From Eubacterium maltosivorans (lineage in GTDB: Bacteria > Bacillota > Clostridia > Eubacteriales > Eubacteriaceae): 64,000 nucleotides of DNA. This document shows, piece after piece, positions 7,874 to 15,905 of this stretch. A model generated the notes under the pieces. The model did no database searches and was not told the DNA's origin. It saw only the letters and a program-made list of their open reading frames with translations. The DNA is taken from assembly GCF_002441855.2 (NCBI RefSeq), contig NZ_CP029487.1, positions 992,001 through 1,056,000 of the forward strand. Reading direction: 5' to 3'. A program made the translations under genes and the position numbers. The stretch's first letter is position 1; each line of letters starts with the position of its first letter.

Positions 7874-8111
7874 AAGCTGTTTCCTCAATGGCCACCTCGG
7901 TTTTGATGGTGTCGACCTTCACCGCGCCTACCACCTTGGCCAGGGCGAAGCCGTCGGGCTCGAAAGCTCCCTGATCCACGATGGCCTGGGCCCCGGTCTT
8001 GATCTCGGCGTCGGTAATACCCTCCTTGTAATCCGGGATCGTGATCTTGTGGTCCTTCCCGTCTGTACGCTGGAATGTGATGGTTAAATCCTTGTTGGTT
8101 GTTGCTGCCAT
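7872..8111 (-). CDS. DUF2922 domain protein
   Basis: 79 residues spanning the whole DUF2922 family: a KDLTITFQRTDGK strand, then ITDAEIKTGAQAIVDQGAF and a C-terminal strand. The function is unknown; in Firmicutes it is habitually paired with DUF1659, as here. AAAGGAG precedes the ATG. It sits downstream of the DUF1659 gene, separated by a repeat-filled 211-bp gap. Confidence 0.8.
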   Translation of the reverse strand: MAATTNKDLTITFQRTDGKDHKITIPDYKEGITDAEIKTGAQAIVDQGAFEPDGFALAKVVGAVKVDTIKTEVAIEETA

Positions 8112-8152
8112 GTTTTAATCTCCTTTAATTTTTAATTTTGATGCCTGTCTGC

Positions 8153-8178
8153 GGCACGACGGGGGCGTCGTGCCCTAC
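8153..8178. repeat. GC-rich hairpin, second palindrome family
   Basis: GGCACGACG-GGGG-CGTCGTGCC followed by CTACG. It has the same layout as the hairpins at 27904 and 39634 (9-bp arms, 3-4 nt loop, then CTAC). Confidence 0.55.
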
Positions 8179-8185
8179 GTTTTTT

Positions 8186-8312
8186 AATGGAAAATTGAGA
8201 ATGCAGAATGGAGAATTTTGGAACAAAATCGCTATGCGATTTTGATAATAATCAAACCGGCCTAGCCGGTTTGGCCCTTTAATTCTCCATTTTCAATTCT
8301 TCATTCTCCATT
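8186..8312. mobile_element. Heptamer hairpin element, copy D
   Basis: Arms of AATGGAAAATTGAGAATGCAG type (8186-8216) and their complement (8280-8312) enclose smaller palindromes such as AAAATCGC-TAT-GCGATTTT and CCGGCCTAGCCGG. It lies inside the gap between the DUF1659 and DUF2922 genes and would form a long mRNA hairpin. Confidence 0.6.
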
Positions 8313-8322
8313 GTTGAAATCG

Positions 8323-8550
8323 CTATGCGATTTCAACCAATTCCTCCGCCGTCACCTTTACCTGCTTCTCTCTAATAGGCTCCTGCATGCCGGTGATGGC
8401 CTTGGCGGTGGCCATAAAGGCCTCGTCGGTTACGTTCTCCTTGATGTCGCCGTAGGTTTTTGAGGACTTGACGATTTTTCCGTTCTCCTCGCCATGATTG
8501 ACGGTGATCTTCATCCCTACGGATTCGGTGTTTTTCTGAATGGTTGCCAT
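8323..8550 (-). CDS. DUF1659 domain protein
   Basis: 75 residues covering the DUF1659 family, from MATIQKNTESVGMKITV to VTAEELVEI. The function is unknown. A strong AGGAGG lies before the ATG. It follows the sigma-factor gene by about 100 bp and precedes DUF2922, the usual clostridial pairing. Confidence 0.8.
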   Translation of the reverse strand: MATIQKNTESVGMKITVNHGEENGKIVKSSKTYGDIKENVTDEAFMATAKAITGMQEPIREKQVKVTAEELVEIA

Positions 8551-8656
8551 TTTTCTTACCTCCTGTATTTGCGTTTTGGCATCGCTGCCTTACACTAATA
8601 CAATCCGGTTTTGGCTTAAATTTTAACCCCCTGCTTAAAAAATTTAAAAACACTGG

Positions 8657-9238
8657 TCATAAATACCGCTTCATTGCCGCCAGGGCCCGTTTGTGGGTCT
8701 GGGTGACGGCGGCCGGGCTCACCCCCTTTTGCGCCGCCAGCTGGGAGAGGGTGCCCTTTCCAAGATACTGCCACCGCAGCACCTCCCGCTGTCCGGGCGA
8801 AAGCTTTTTGAGGGCACGCAGACACGCTTTTCTCTGCTCCGACGCCACACAGGCGCCCTCGACATCCGCCCGCTCATCCAGAATCAGCTCGATGAGCGCC
8901 ACAGCTCCGTCTTCGCCCTCCACCGGCATGTCCAGAGACACCGCGCCTGTCACTGAGGTGCTAAACCGGCCCTCCCGCCGCTTTAGAAAATAGTTGACCA
9001 GCCGCCCCCGCATAAAGGTCTGGAAGTAGACGCCGGCCTCCAGTGCAAAATCCCGGACACCCTCCATAAACACCACGCAGGCCTCCTGATACGCGTCCTC
9101 GAGCGCCCCCCGGTCATAGACATAGCGGCCGATCACCGACCAGAGCAAGGGCTTAAAGGCCAGCAGCAGCGTCTCTAAAGCGGCCTTGTCCCCCTGCTGG
9201 CCCCGCCGGACCAGCTCGTCCAGATACGTGTAATCCAA
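8657..9238 (-). CDS. Sigma-70 family RNA polymerase sigma factor (small, alternative)
   Basis: 193 residues from a TTG at 9236-9238. That start has AAGGA about 10 nt upstream and avoids the preceding gene, which ends at 9273; a longer frame to 9361 would overlap it. Region 2 is seen in the DRGALEDAYQEACVVFMEGV segment and region 4 in LSPGQREVLRWQYLGKGTLS with a helix-turn-helix to the C-terminus. There is no region 1 or 3. It resembles small alternative sigma factors of clostridial accessory operons. It probably directs DUF1659/DUF2922 or related genes (inference from position). Confidence 0.78.
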   Translation of the reverse strand: MDYTYLDELVRRGQQGDKAALETLLLAFKPLLWSVIGRYVYDRGALEDAYQEACVVFMEGVRDFALEAGVYFQTFMRGRLVNYFLKRREGRFSTSVTGAVSLDMPVEGEDGAVALIELILDERADVEGACVASEQRKACLRALKKLSPGQREVLRWQYLGKGTLSQLAAQKGVSPAAVTQTHKRALAAMKRYL

Positions 9239-9272
9239 GGTTGTTTTTCCTTTTTGCAAATAAAGCCCCCTT

Positions 9273-9482
9273 TCAAAATAACGGGTCCTCCTCCCGGAGA
9301 TCCCGCAGCTCCAGAACAATTTCCGGAAAGTGGTCCTCCACCTGGGCCGCGTACGCTTCAAATTCTGCCTCGGCCTCCCCGGGGCTTCTGGCCCAGAGCA
9401 TCAGCCCTGCCCGGCAGTCTGCCCGGGCATAATAGGGGCGGCGCATGCTCACCACCGGTCTTCCTCTGCCATATCGGTTCAT
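9273..9482 (-). CDS. Small protein of unknown function (69 aa)
   Basis: Starts basic (NRYGRGRPVVSMRRPYYAR) and ends acidic (VEDHFPEIVLELRDLREED). No domain is recognised. GAGGTG lies 6 nt before the ATG, and the gene fits exactly between its neighbours in the operon, which is the main reason to accept it. Confidence 0.6.
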   Translation of the reverse strand: MNRYGRGRPVVSMRRPYYARADCRAGLMLWARSPGEAEAEFEAYAAQVEDHFPEIVLELRDLREEDPLF

Positions 9483-9491
9483 CCTTTCACC

Positions 9492-10055
9492 TCATTCCTC
9501 GTAAAGTTTAAAAATATCGGTTCCAAATACGCTGTTCACGTTGCGCTTCATGGCCTCCATGGCTGCCTCCGGACTGTGGGCCACGCCGCCGTCAGGAATA
9601 CTACTGTATAGAGAAGCATGCTTATTGTTTAAAGCATTGTTTATAAACAGTCCGCCTGTGTGTCCGCTTTTAGCGCTGGTTTGCGTCCACACCTGTGTCC
9701 GTTCCGCTTGTTTTTCAAGCTGCGCCCACCCGGGCTCAAGTCCCTTATCAAAGGGGATCATCCGGTACCAGCCCGCCCGGTTGCCGGTGTCCTTCTCATA
9801 GGTCACCAGTCCGGCCTCAACAAGCTTGCTTCTCTGTCGCATGACTTTGCGCCGGTCGTCAAGGCCAAGGTACGCCATGACCACGGAGTTGGGCGCTTTA
9901 AAGGCTACAGGCCAGTGCCAGACGCCGGACACATCGGGCAGGGCGCTCTTGTTGTTAAAATACATGAGCAGGTGCCAGTAGGCCTGAAGCAGCCCGGGCA
10001 CGGGGTGGGCCGAGAGCCAGTGGTAAAAGGCCAGAAGCTCGGTCAGGTAGTTCAA
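9492..10055 (-). CDS. Phage-type replication or winged-helix-like protein
   Basis: 187 residues. The N-terminal 100 residues (LLAFYHWLSAHPVPGLLQAYWHLL..., then RRKVMRQRSKLVEAGLVTYE) look like a winged helix of the kind found in phage replisome organisers, with a wing near residues 75-95. The tail is Thr/Ser/Asn-rich and of low complexity. It begins 1 base after the stop of the antirepressor gene. Function is inferred only from the fold impression and phage-like neighbours. Confidence 0.45.
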   Translation of the reverse strand: MNYLTELLAFYHWLSAHPVPGLLQAYWHLLMYFNNKSALPDVSGVWHWPVAFKAPNSVVMAYLGLDDRRKVMRQRSKLVEAGLVTYEKDTGNRAGWYRMIPFDKGLEPGWAQLEKQAERTQVWTQTSAKSGHTGGLFINNALNNKHASLYSSIPDGGVAHSPEAAMEAMKRNVNSVFGTDIFKLYEE

Positions 10056-10979
10056 TCACACCTGCCCGGTCTGGGCCGGCGCCTGGTACCTGTAGGGATG
10101 AACAGCCACTTCTCCTAGACGGGCTTTTTCGTGAAAGAGCCTTAAAAGCTCTGCCTGCCCGGTTCCGGTCACCAGCACCATGGTCTCGAGCACCGAAACG
10201 CCGCCCAGGATGCGGCGCTTCTCCTTTACCTTAAACCACCCTCTTTCCATACACCAGGCGTAAGGTGTGTTAAAGCTGCTGGGCTGTGAGCAGAGGTAGC
10301 CCCAGCGGCGCAGCAGGCGGTACAGGTTATTCCGGCCAAGGGGACAGTCGTTATCCTCGTTTAAAAAACCTGCGTTTGCCAGCATTTTGGCCGTATCGCC
10401 CATGGAGCTGGCGTTTTCGGCGCCGCCGATGGTGTCGTAAAATTCGATCTTGGGCTGGGCCTCGGTCAGCTCGTCCAGCAGGGCGCGGCTGTGGGCCTTC
10501 TCACGGCTCAGCGCCTCGAACAGCGCGTCTCTGGCCGCGTCGTCGCTCTGGGCCCGCGCCAGCACCTCAGGCTCCATATAGGCCCCGTAGCGCTGGATGG
10601 AGGGCAGCACCACCCGCTTCACAAAATCCCCCAGGCGTCTGGCGTCCTCCATCTGGCTGCCGAAGATGAGCCCGTATAGGCCTGGCTCGTTGATGATCCA
10701 CATCCGCTGGCTGCGTCCCGCGCCGTCCACGACCGTCCGTTTCGTACGGTCGCCGGGCGCCACGTGGCGCAGAATGGCGTGGGAGGCGTTGCGGTACTCC
10801 AGAATGTCGGCCGCGTCCTTGCCCACAAAGCCCACATCCCGCCGGGTGACGGGGTTTCCGAAGGCATCGTGGATGGCCTCGCCCAGCTTGTCGTAAACCG
10901 GCCATTCAATGACCAGTGTCCGCAGGCTGGTGACGCCGTCAAATTTAAAGACGCGCTTGAGTAAATAATCCTTTTTCAT
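10056..10979 (-). CDS. Phage antirepressor-like protein (BRO-N plus KilAC)
   Basis: 307 residues from the ATG at 10979, which overlaps the upstream stop as TGATG and has GGGAGA 8 nt before it. Residues about 7-115 match a BRO/Rha-type N-terminal domain (FVGKDAADILEYRNASHAIL, IINEPGLYGLIFGS, VLPSIQRYG). Residues about 165-280 match a KilAC/ANT C-terminal domain (TAKMLANAGF, GRNNLYRLLRRWGYL, GWFKVKEKR). Phage antirepressors bind DNA or repressors to switch lysogeny. A REP-like palindrome is embedded in frame at 10730-10752. No integrase, terminase or structural gene is nearby. Confidence 0.8.
   Translation of the reverse strand: MKKDYLLKRVFKFDGVTSLRTLVIEWPVYDKLGEAIHDAFGNPVTRRDVGFVGKDAADILEYRNASHAILRHVAPGDRTKRTVVDGAGRSQRMWIINEPGLYGLIFGSQMEDARRLGDFVKRVVLPSIQRYGAYMEPEVLARAQSDDAARDALFEALSREKAHSRALLDELTEAQPKIEFYDTIGGAENASSMGDTAKMLANAGFLNEDNDCPLGRNNLYRLLRRWGYLCSQPSSFNTPYAWCMERGWFKVKEKRRILGGVSVLETMVLVTGTGQAELLRLFHEKARLGEVAVHPYRYQAPAQTGQV
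10730..10752. repeat. REP-like palindrome, copy 2, inside the antirepressor gene
   Basis: CGACCGT-CCGTTTCGT-ACGGTCG, a perfect match to the intergenic copies. Read on the coding strand it specifies the run DRTKRTVVDG without disturbing the frame. Confidence 0.75.
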
Positions 10980-11647
10980 CACAGTGTCTCCCATCCTCGT
11001 TTTAATTTCACATCAATGCCGAGCCGCAGCGCCTGCTTTCCCTCAAGGAGCCTTTCGATGTTGACGCCGACCAGAGCCAGCTCCTGGCTGAGCGCCCCGC
11101 GCAGCTGCGGGTCCACGGCTGTTTCCAGCAGCAGCGCCCGCTCCAGGCCCAGGTAGTCCAGAAAATAGACCTCGCGGCATCCCTCGTCGCTGGTATCGTC
11201 AGGCACCTGAAGCCGCACAGGCTTCAGCAGCTTAAAATAGCGCTTCAAAAAGCCGAAGAATTTAATCCCCAGCAGGGCCGCCAGCCCCTCACTGCTGAAA
11301 AGCGCCTGGTTCTTGTCCCTGAGGACACACTCCAGATCGCCAAGCTCTCTGTGATGCCAGATAAAAAGCCGCTGCTCCACGCTGCTCTCATCCACGCTGT
11401 CAAAGTGCAGACCATCCGGAAAGTAACCCATATAGCCCCGGTAATTCATGCACAGGCCTTCATAATTCTCCAGGGTGGCGTCGAACAGGCAGCCCCCGTC
11501 CCTGCCGAGCCCCCTGTAAAAGCAGTTCGTGCACATACACTGCTCCCTGTTTACCTTTCGCACTGTTTTCTGTTTTTGGCCGCAGGAAAACAGAGCCTCC
11601 CGTGTCGATTTTTTGGAAAAACCCTTTTGTACCGATTGTTCTTTCAT
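10979..11647 (-). CDS. Unknown protein with N-terminal cysteine cluster
   Basis: 222 residues. A basic start is followed by a cysteine set (C-x-C-x2-C near residue 38, then two more Cys at about 53 and 66) that could bind zinc. The rest is helical, including LLGIKFFGFLKRYFKLLKPV and ALSQELALVGVNIERLLEGK, with no family I recognise. The start has a full AAGGAGGT. It follows a 45-aa ORF directly (TAAATG) and overlaps the antirepressor start by one base, so it is an integral part of the operon. Confidence 0.6.
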   Translation of the reverse strand: MKEQSVQKGFSKKSTREALFSCGQKQKTVRKVNREQCMCTNCFYRGLGRDGGCLFDATLENYEGLCMNYRGYMGYFPDGLHFDSVDESSVEQRLFIWHHRELGDLECVLRDKNQALFSSEGLAALLGIKFFGFLKRYFKLLKPVRLQVPDDTSDEGCREVYFLDYLGLERALLLETAVDPQLRGALSQELALVGVNIERLLEGKQALRLGIDVKLKRGWETL

Positions 11648-11785
11648 TTAATCAGTACCTCCTTGTTTATGATTAACGCCGCGCTTGTTACCGCCTGCGT
11701 TGGGATTATTATATTCCCGTTTTAACCTTGAAACTATCCACTCTGCGTTGGATTTGCTTTTATTGGGATCAAATTTTACCAGCAT
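11648..11785 (-). CDS. Small protein, 45 aa, bridging two operon genes
   Basis: The ORF opens with an ATG at 11785 that overlaps the last 10 bases of the upstream gene (ATGCTGGTAA) and closes with a TAA immediately before the next ATG (TAAATG). The peptide is polar and basic, with NAEWIVSRLKREYNNPNAGG in the middle. The RBS is weak (GGGGA). The exact fit between two genes supports translation by coupling. The function is unknown. Confidence 0.5.
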   Translation of the reverse strand: MLVKFDPNKSKSNAEWIVSRLKREYNNPNAGGNKRGVNHKQGGTD

Positions 11786-12618
11786 GGGTCCCCGTTTTCG
11801 TCCGAGCATAGCCGCCGCAGCCGGCTGTACCAGTTTTTGACGGGCTCCGCTTCGCCTGCGCGGCGCACCTGCTCCCTTGCCCAGACCACCAGCTGTTTAC
11901 GCCTTAGCAGCAGCCGGTCCTTCCGGCTGGGCTTCTCTCCCCTGCGCAGCCAAAGACGGATATCCTGGGGGATCACCCGTTCTGATAAGGGCCCGGACAG
12001 CCTGGCCTGGGCGTAACCGACTGTTTTCTGAAAGTCCCGTTTGACAGCCACAGCCTGCTCCTCGCTGAAATAAACCTCCACCTCTGGGTATTTTTTGGCA
12101 AAGCCCTCGCAGATCAGCGCCTCATAAACCTCTGACTCATACTGCCGCCGCTTTACCATAGATTCCGGCAGAATCCGGTGGCAGTACTGGGCTTTAAAGG
12201 CCTCATCCATGGCCCGCCGCTCCTGGCAGTCCGGACACAGCAGCACCGGCGCCAGAAAAATATGGATATGATCCATCAGGCTGATGAGAACGCGGATGGC
12301 AAACCCGTTTTTGTTCAGCCGCTGTCCGCATTTTTCGGTATCTCCGGTCTCTCCAGGATTATGAGGACGTTTCCAATCCAGCCCGGACTTCTTTGCTCCC
12401 AGCACATCCGACGCCCAGTCAATGGTGTTTTCGCAGAAAAAGTCTTTCAGAAGCCTGATCCTGCTGACCGCCGGCGAATACCCGAACTGCCTTTTAATAT
12501 CTGTGAGCAGTGCTTTTAAAGCCCTGCTCCTGGTTTTTTTAAAGGCCGGGCCAAAATCCTCGTTCTCCTCAATCAGAACCTCCAGCTCAAACGTGCCCGG
12601 CTCTGCGCACTTCGACAT
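11776..12618 (-). CDS. Unknown protein, first gene of the accessory operon (280 aa)
   Basis: 280 residues, strongly basic in the C-terminal third (RLWLRRGEKPSRKDRLLLRRK). A possible metal or zinc pair, CPDC, lies near residue 127, with an HIH triplet just before. No family is recognised; a nucleic-acid-binding role would fit the charge but is speculative. AAGGAGGG precedes the ATG. The gene begins just downstream of the polysaccharide operon terminator, so a promoter should lie in 12619-12650, although none is obvious there. Confidence 0.55.
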   Translation of the reverse strand: MSKCAEPGTFELEVLIEENEDFGPAFKKTRSRALKALLTDIKRQFGYSPAVSRIRLLKDFFCENTIDWASDVLGAKKSGLDWKRPHNPGETGDTEKCGQRLNKNGFAIRVLISLMDHIHIFLAPVLLCPDCQERRAMDEAFKAQYCHRILPESMVKRRQYESEVYEALICEGFAKKYPEVEVYFSEEQAVAVKRDFQKTVGYAQARLSGPLSERVIPQDIRLWLRRGEKPSRKDRLLLRRKQLVVWAREQVRRAGEAEPVKNWYSRLRRLCSDENGDPCW

Positions 12619-12644
12619 AAAACCCTCCTTGCCACTGATTTAAA

Positions 12645-12692
12645 GTAATAAAAAAACCGGTACGCGAAGCTTTTACGCTTCGCGTACCGGTT
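12645..12692 (-). terminator. Strong terminator of the polysaccharide operon
   Basis: Perfect 16-bp arms at 12655-12670 and 12677-12692 with a 6-nt loop, followed on the minus strand by a T-run. It closes the operon that begins near 25340. Confidence 0.9.
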
Positions 12693-12734
12693 GATTGGGA
12701 TGTGTCCCGGAAACCATGTTTTGTTGTGGGGTGA

Positions 12735-13859
12735 TTAGATTTGCTTTTTTATTTCAGAGGCAACGGCGCCGATGGCTCCCTCTGTCAAATAAGGGTGCAT
12801 GGGCAGCGCCAGAACCCGCCCGCAGAGCTGCTCAGTCACCGGACAGCTGCCTTTAATAAAGGGCGTGTCCTTGAAAGCGGTCTGCTCATGCATGGGCTTG
12901 GGATAATAGATCATGGTCGGAATCCCCTGCTCCTTAAGCGCGGCCTGCAGCCTGTCCCGCTGGCTGGCTGATGACAGGGTGATGGTGTATTGGGCCCAGC
13001 TGGATAAAAAGCCCTCTGGAATAACGGGTGTTTTGACCACGCCGCTCAATTTCCTGGTGTACTGGGCTGCCGCATCGTTCACGGCCTGCAGCTCGTTATC
13101 GGAAAAGGCCCTGAGCTTTACCTGAAGAATGGCTGCCTGAAGGGTGTCCAGCCGGGAGTTGACCCCAATGCGCACATTATCATACTTAAAGCTGCCCTTG
13201 CCGTGAATCTTGCAAGAGTTGATAAGGGCCGCCAGATCGCTATCATCCGTAAAGACAGCGCCGCCATCCCCATAACAGCCTAAGGGCTTGGCCGGGAAAA
13301 AGGAGGTGGTGGCCGCGTCGCCGAAGCTGCAGGCCCGTTTACCGTTAATGGCCCCGCCAAAGCCCTGGGCACCGTCCTCCAGCACCTTGAGGCCATATTT
13401 GTCCGCAATGGCCTGTATCTTAGGATAGTCGGCCGGCAGGCCAAAAAGGTCGACGGCGATGATGACTTTTGGGGTTAGCTGTCCCTCTGCAAGCACGGCC
13501 TGAATAGCTTCTTCGAGCCTTTTGGAATCCATGTTAAAACTATCTTCGTCTACATCTACAAACACGGGCGTGGCGCCCTGGTGGGCAACGACCTCGCCGG
13601 AGGCAAAAAAGGTGAAATCCGGCACGAACACCGCGTCACCCGGGCCGATGCCCCAGGCCATGAGCACCAGGGATAGCGCGTCGGTGCCGTTGCCGCAGGT
13701 CTCGCAATGCTTTACCCCCACGTATTGGGCCAGCTGCTCCTCCAACTCGGTGACGGGGGCGCCGGAAATAAAGTTCGCGTTGTCAAGCACGGATCCAATG
13801 GCGGCGTCGATGTCTTTTTTCAGGTGGTGGTATTGGGTTTTAAGGTCTCTGAATTGCAT
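12735..13859 (-). CDS. DegT/DnrJ/EryC1 aminotransferase (WbpE-like)
   Basis: 374 residues, the usual family length. PLP-enzyme signatures are present: ETCGNGTDALSLVLMAWGIG near residue 54, VLEDGAQGFGG, and the probable PLP lysine in TSFFPAKPLGCYGDGGAV. This family aminates keto-sugar nucleotides. With the neighbouring dehydrogenase, oxidoreductase and acyltransferase it matches the WbpA/B/E/D order of reactions giving UDP-2,3-diacetamido-2,3-dideoxy-glucuronate. The start follows the acyltransferase stop by 1 base. It is GC-rich, unlike the gene upstream. Confidence 0.85.
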   Translation of the reverse strand: MQFRDLKTQYHHLKKDIDAAIGSVLDNANFISGAPVTELEEQLAQYVGVKHCETCGNGTDALSLVLMAWGIGPGDAVFVPDFTFFASGEVVAHQGATPVFVDVDEDSFNMDSKRLEEAIQAVLAEGQLTPKVIIAVDLFGLPADYPKIQAIADKYGLKVLEDGAQGFGGAINGKRACSFGDAATTSFFPAKPLGCYGDGGAVFTDDSDLAALINSCKIHGKGSFKYDNVRIGVNSRLDTLQAAILQVKLRAFSDNELQAVNDAAAQYTRKLSGVVKTPVIPEGFLSSWAQYTITLSSASQRDRLQAALKEQGIPTMIYYPKPMHEQTAFKDTPFIKGSCPVTEQLCGRVLALPMHPYLTEGAIGAVASEIKKQI

Positions 13860-13860
13860 G

Positions 13861-14769
13861 TTAATCCTCTTGCTTCAATTTTTCTATAAACTTTTTATGT
13901 TCAATGGCAAAGTTGCCCGTTACAGCTTCATTGTCTGCTATATCTTTTGATACAATAGCTCCCATATTTGCCCTTGAATTTTCCCCTACAATAATGCCAT
14001 TTCTCAGAATTGCACCAAATCCTATCCAACTACCACTTTTTATAACGGTTCTGCCACCGATTCCTGCATGGGCGACAACCATAACATTTTCTTTGATTTT
14101 CGCAGCATGACCTATATGAACTAAATTATCAATTTTTGAAAAATCACCAATTTCTGTCACGTCCCAAGGGTATACTGCTTTATCAATTGCAGTATTGTAT
14201 TGAATTTCAACCTCTTTCCCAATTTTAACTTTTCCACAATGTGCTACTGGTACTATTTTTGAGCTTTCCCTTTTAAACTCAAACCCTTGGCCCCCAACAA
14301 TCGTACCTGCCCGGATAATTGTATTATCACCGATTTCAGTATCTTCTTTGATAGAAACAAATTCTTCAATAATGACATTATTACCAATTTTCACGTTATT
14401 GGGGGCAATGTAGGCTAAATGACTGATCTTGCAGTTTTCTCCAATGCTTGTTTGATACACTTCTTTTTCATAGATGTTGTTTTCTGCACAAAAATTATGT
14501 AGCTGGAAGAAAACAATTCTTGGTTTTTCAAGGATGCATATTCCAAAATGGATATTATTCGGAAGTTCCTTGGCACATTCTTTTGTTGTCAAAACCATTT
14601 TAACGTTGCTTTTTATAGTCGAAACAAATTTAGGGTTATCTAAAAAAACGCAGCAAGGTTCTGATAAATCCGACTCAGTTAGTGCAAAGTATTGAAAGTC
14701 CTGTTCATTTTCGATTTGATAGATAAGAGTCTTATCTAATTTTTCTAAAAGTTCGCTAAGTAAGAGCAT
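13861..14769 (-). CDS. Left-handed beta-helix acyltransferase (WbpD/LpxD-like)
   Basis: 302 residues. Residues about 1-105 are an LpxD-like N-terminal domain. From about 110 on there are hexapeptide repeats (IGENCKI, IGNNVII, IGDNTII, and so on) forming a beta-helix, ending GNFAIEHKKFIEKLKQ. In context it should N-acetylate the 3-amino group made by the aminotransferase. It is larger than the classical WbpD of about 190 residues because of the N-terminal domain. The gene is much more AT-rich than both neighbours, suggesting separate acquisition. AGGGAG precedes the ATG. Confidence 0.78.
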   Translation of the reverse strand: MLLLSELLEKLDKTLIYQIENEQDFQYFALTESDLSEPCCVFLDNPKFVSTIKSNVKMVLTTKECAKELPNNIHFGICILEKPRIVFFQLHNFCAENNIYEKEVYQTSIGENCKISHLAYIAPNNVKIGNNVIIEEFVSIKEDTEIGDNTIIRAGTIVGGQGFEFKRESSKIVPVAHCGKVKIGKEVEIQYNTAIDKAVYPWDVTEIGDFSKIDNLVHIGHAAKIKENVMVVAHAGIGGRTVIKSGSWIGFGAILRNGIIVGENSRANMGAIVSKDIADNEAVTGNFAIEHKKFIEKLKQED

Positions 14770-14781
14770 CTTTGTTCTCCC

Positions 14782-15858
14782 TTAAAACCTTCCTATAAAA
14801 TCAGTGCTGCTGCAATTGTCAAGGGGCAGCTTCACGGGCCTTCCCTCTGCCGCGGACTGGTAGATGGCCAGCACCAGCTCCAAAGCATTTTTCCCGGCCT
14901 GGGCATCCACATAGGGCGCCCGGTCCTGCTCGATGGCTTCGATCACATCCCGGTACAGGCTGGTATGCCCGTTGCCGTAGACATTACTTGTCGCTTCGTG
15001 AAAGCCGTTGTTTTCAGTGCTTTCATGATCATCGGCGTCGGCCAGATCCCAGACGTCAATGGCGTTGGTGGACTTGCCGCCGAGCTTCACAGTGCCCTTC
15101 TCCCCAAAAAGGTACAGGGTCTCTTCTAGATTCTGGGGGTAAACGTTGGTGGTGCCTTCGATGGTGGCCACAGCGCCGTTTTTAAACTGAACCACGGCCA
15201 TGCCAATGTCCTCTGCCTCCAGATAGTTGTGGAACTGCTGCCTGGTCACGCCATAAACTGTGTCGATTTCGTCCCCCATCATCCAGCGCAGCAGGTCGAT
15301 ACCGTGGATGCACTGGTTCATCAGACAGCCCCCGTCCTGGGCCCATGTGCCGCGCCAGGGTGCCTGGGTGTAATAGTCCTGATTCCGGTTCCAGCGCACA
15401 TGGATGGAGCCGTGTGAGACTTGGCCAAAGCGCCCTTCCTCCACCGCGCCCCGCATTTTCTGCACAGCGATGTTAAAACGGTTCTGGTGGCAGGCGGATA
15501 CCTTTACCTTGTTTTCTGCAGCCGCCTTGATAATGGCATCAGCCCCGGCAATGCTCATGGCCATGGGCTTTTCGATGATCACGTGAATGCCGTGGCGGAT
15601 ACAGTACAGGGCGATCTCCTCGTGCAGACCGCTTTCGGTGGCAATGCCGATTAAGTCGAGGGGGGTCTCTTCAATCATTTTTTTATAGTCCGTGTAACGC
15701 CGGATACTGGTGTCTTTTTCAAGGCCATGCTTTGCCAGCAGGCTCTCCATGTGGTCGGGGATCACGTCACAGACGGCCACGAGGTTCAGATTGTTATTTA
15801 ATACGGCTTTGATATGATTGGTCGCGATGCGGCCACAGCCGATGAGTGCGTAGTTCAT
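14782..15858 (-). CDS. Gfo/Idh/MocA family sugar oxidoreductase (WbpB-like)
   Basis: 358 residues. The Rossmann start is MNYALIGCGRIATNHIKAV. The family EKP motif is in HVIIEKPMAMS, and the catalytic-region lysine and histidine lie around LMNQCIHGIDLLRWMMG. In the proposed pathway it oxidises C3 of the UDP-uronic acid before transamination. GGAG precedes the ATG at good spacing. It is flanked by the WbpA- and WbpD-like genes in one operon and is GC-rich. Confidence 0.82.
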   Translation of the reverse strand: MNYALIGCGRIATNHIKAVLNNNLNLVAVCDVIPDHMESLLAKHGLEKDTSIRRYTDYKKMIEETPLDLIGIATESGLHEEIALYCIRHGIHVIIEKPMAMSIAGADAIIKAAAENKVKVSACHQNRFNIAVQKMRGAVEEGRFGQVSHGSIHVRWNRNQDYYTQAPWRGTWAQDGGCLMNQCIHGIDLLRWMMGDEIDTVYGVTRQQFHNYLEAEDIGMAVVQFKNGAVATIEGTTNVYPQNLEETLYLFGEKGTVKLGGKSTNAIDVWDLADADDHESTENNGFHEATSNVYGNGHTSLYRDVIEAIEQDRAPYVDAQAGKNALELVLAIYQSAAEGRPVKLPLDNCSSTDFIGRF

Positions 15859-15884
15859 TGGTTACTCCTGTTTGTTCATTATAG

Positions 15885-15904
15885 TTTTATATTAAAACTC
15901 ATCT
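15885..15904. repeat. 20-bp direct repeat, left copy
   Basis: Identical to 25240-25259 and in the same orientation. Both copies lie 25-45 bp upstream of a start codon on the minus strand and bracket the variable part of the polysaccharide operon. Confidence 0.7.
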
Positions 15905-15905
15905 G

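Noticed and set aside
9239-9361. N-terminal extension of the sigma factor frame
   Set aside because: It overlaps the 69-aa gene, lacks sigma-like sequence, and the TTG at 9238 has a better placed RBS.
10730-10752. Palindrome in the antirepressor gene considered as a recent insertion
   Set aside because: The reading frame and, as far as I can judge, the domain length are undisturbed, so simple insertion is not supported; kept as a repeat with open origin.
7241-12618. Region considered as a complete prophage or integrative element
   Set aside because: No integrase, terminase, capsid, tail or relaxase gene and no attachment-site repeats could be found.
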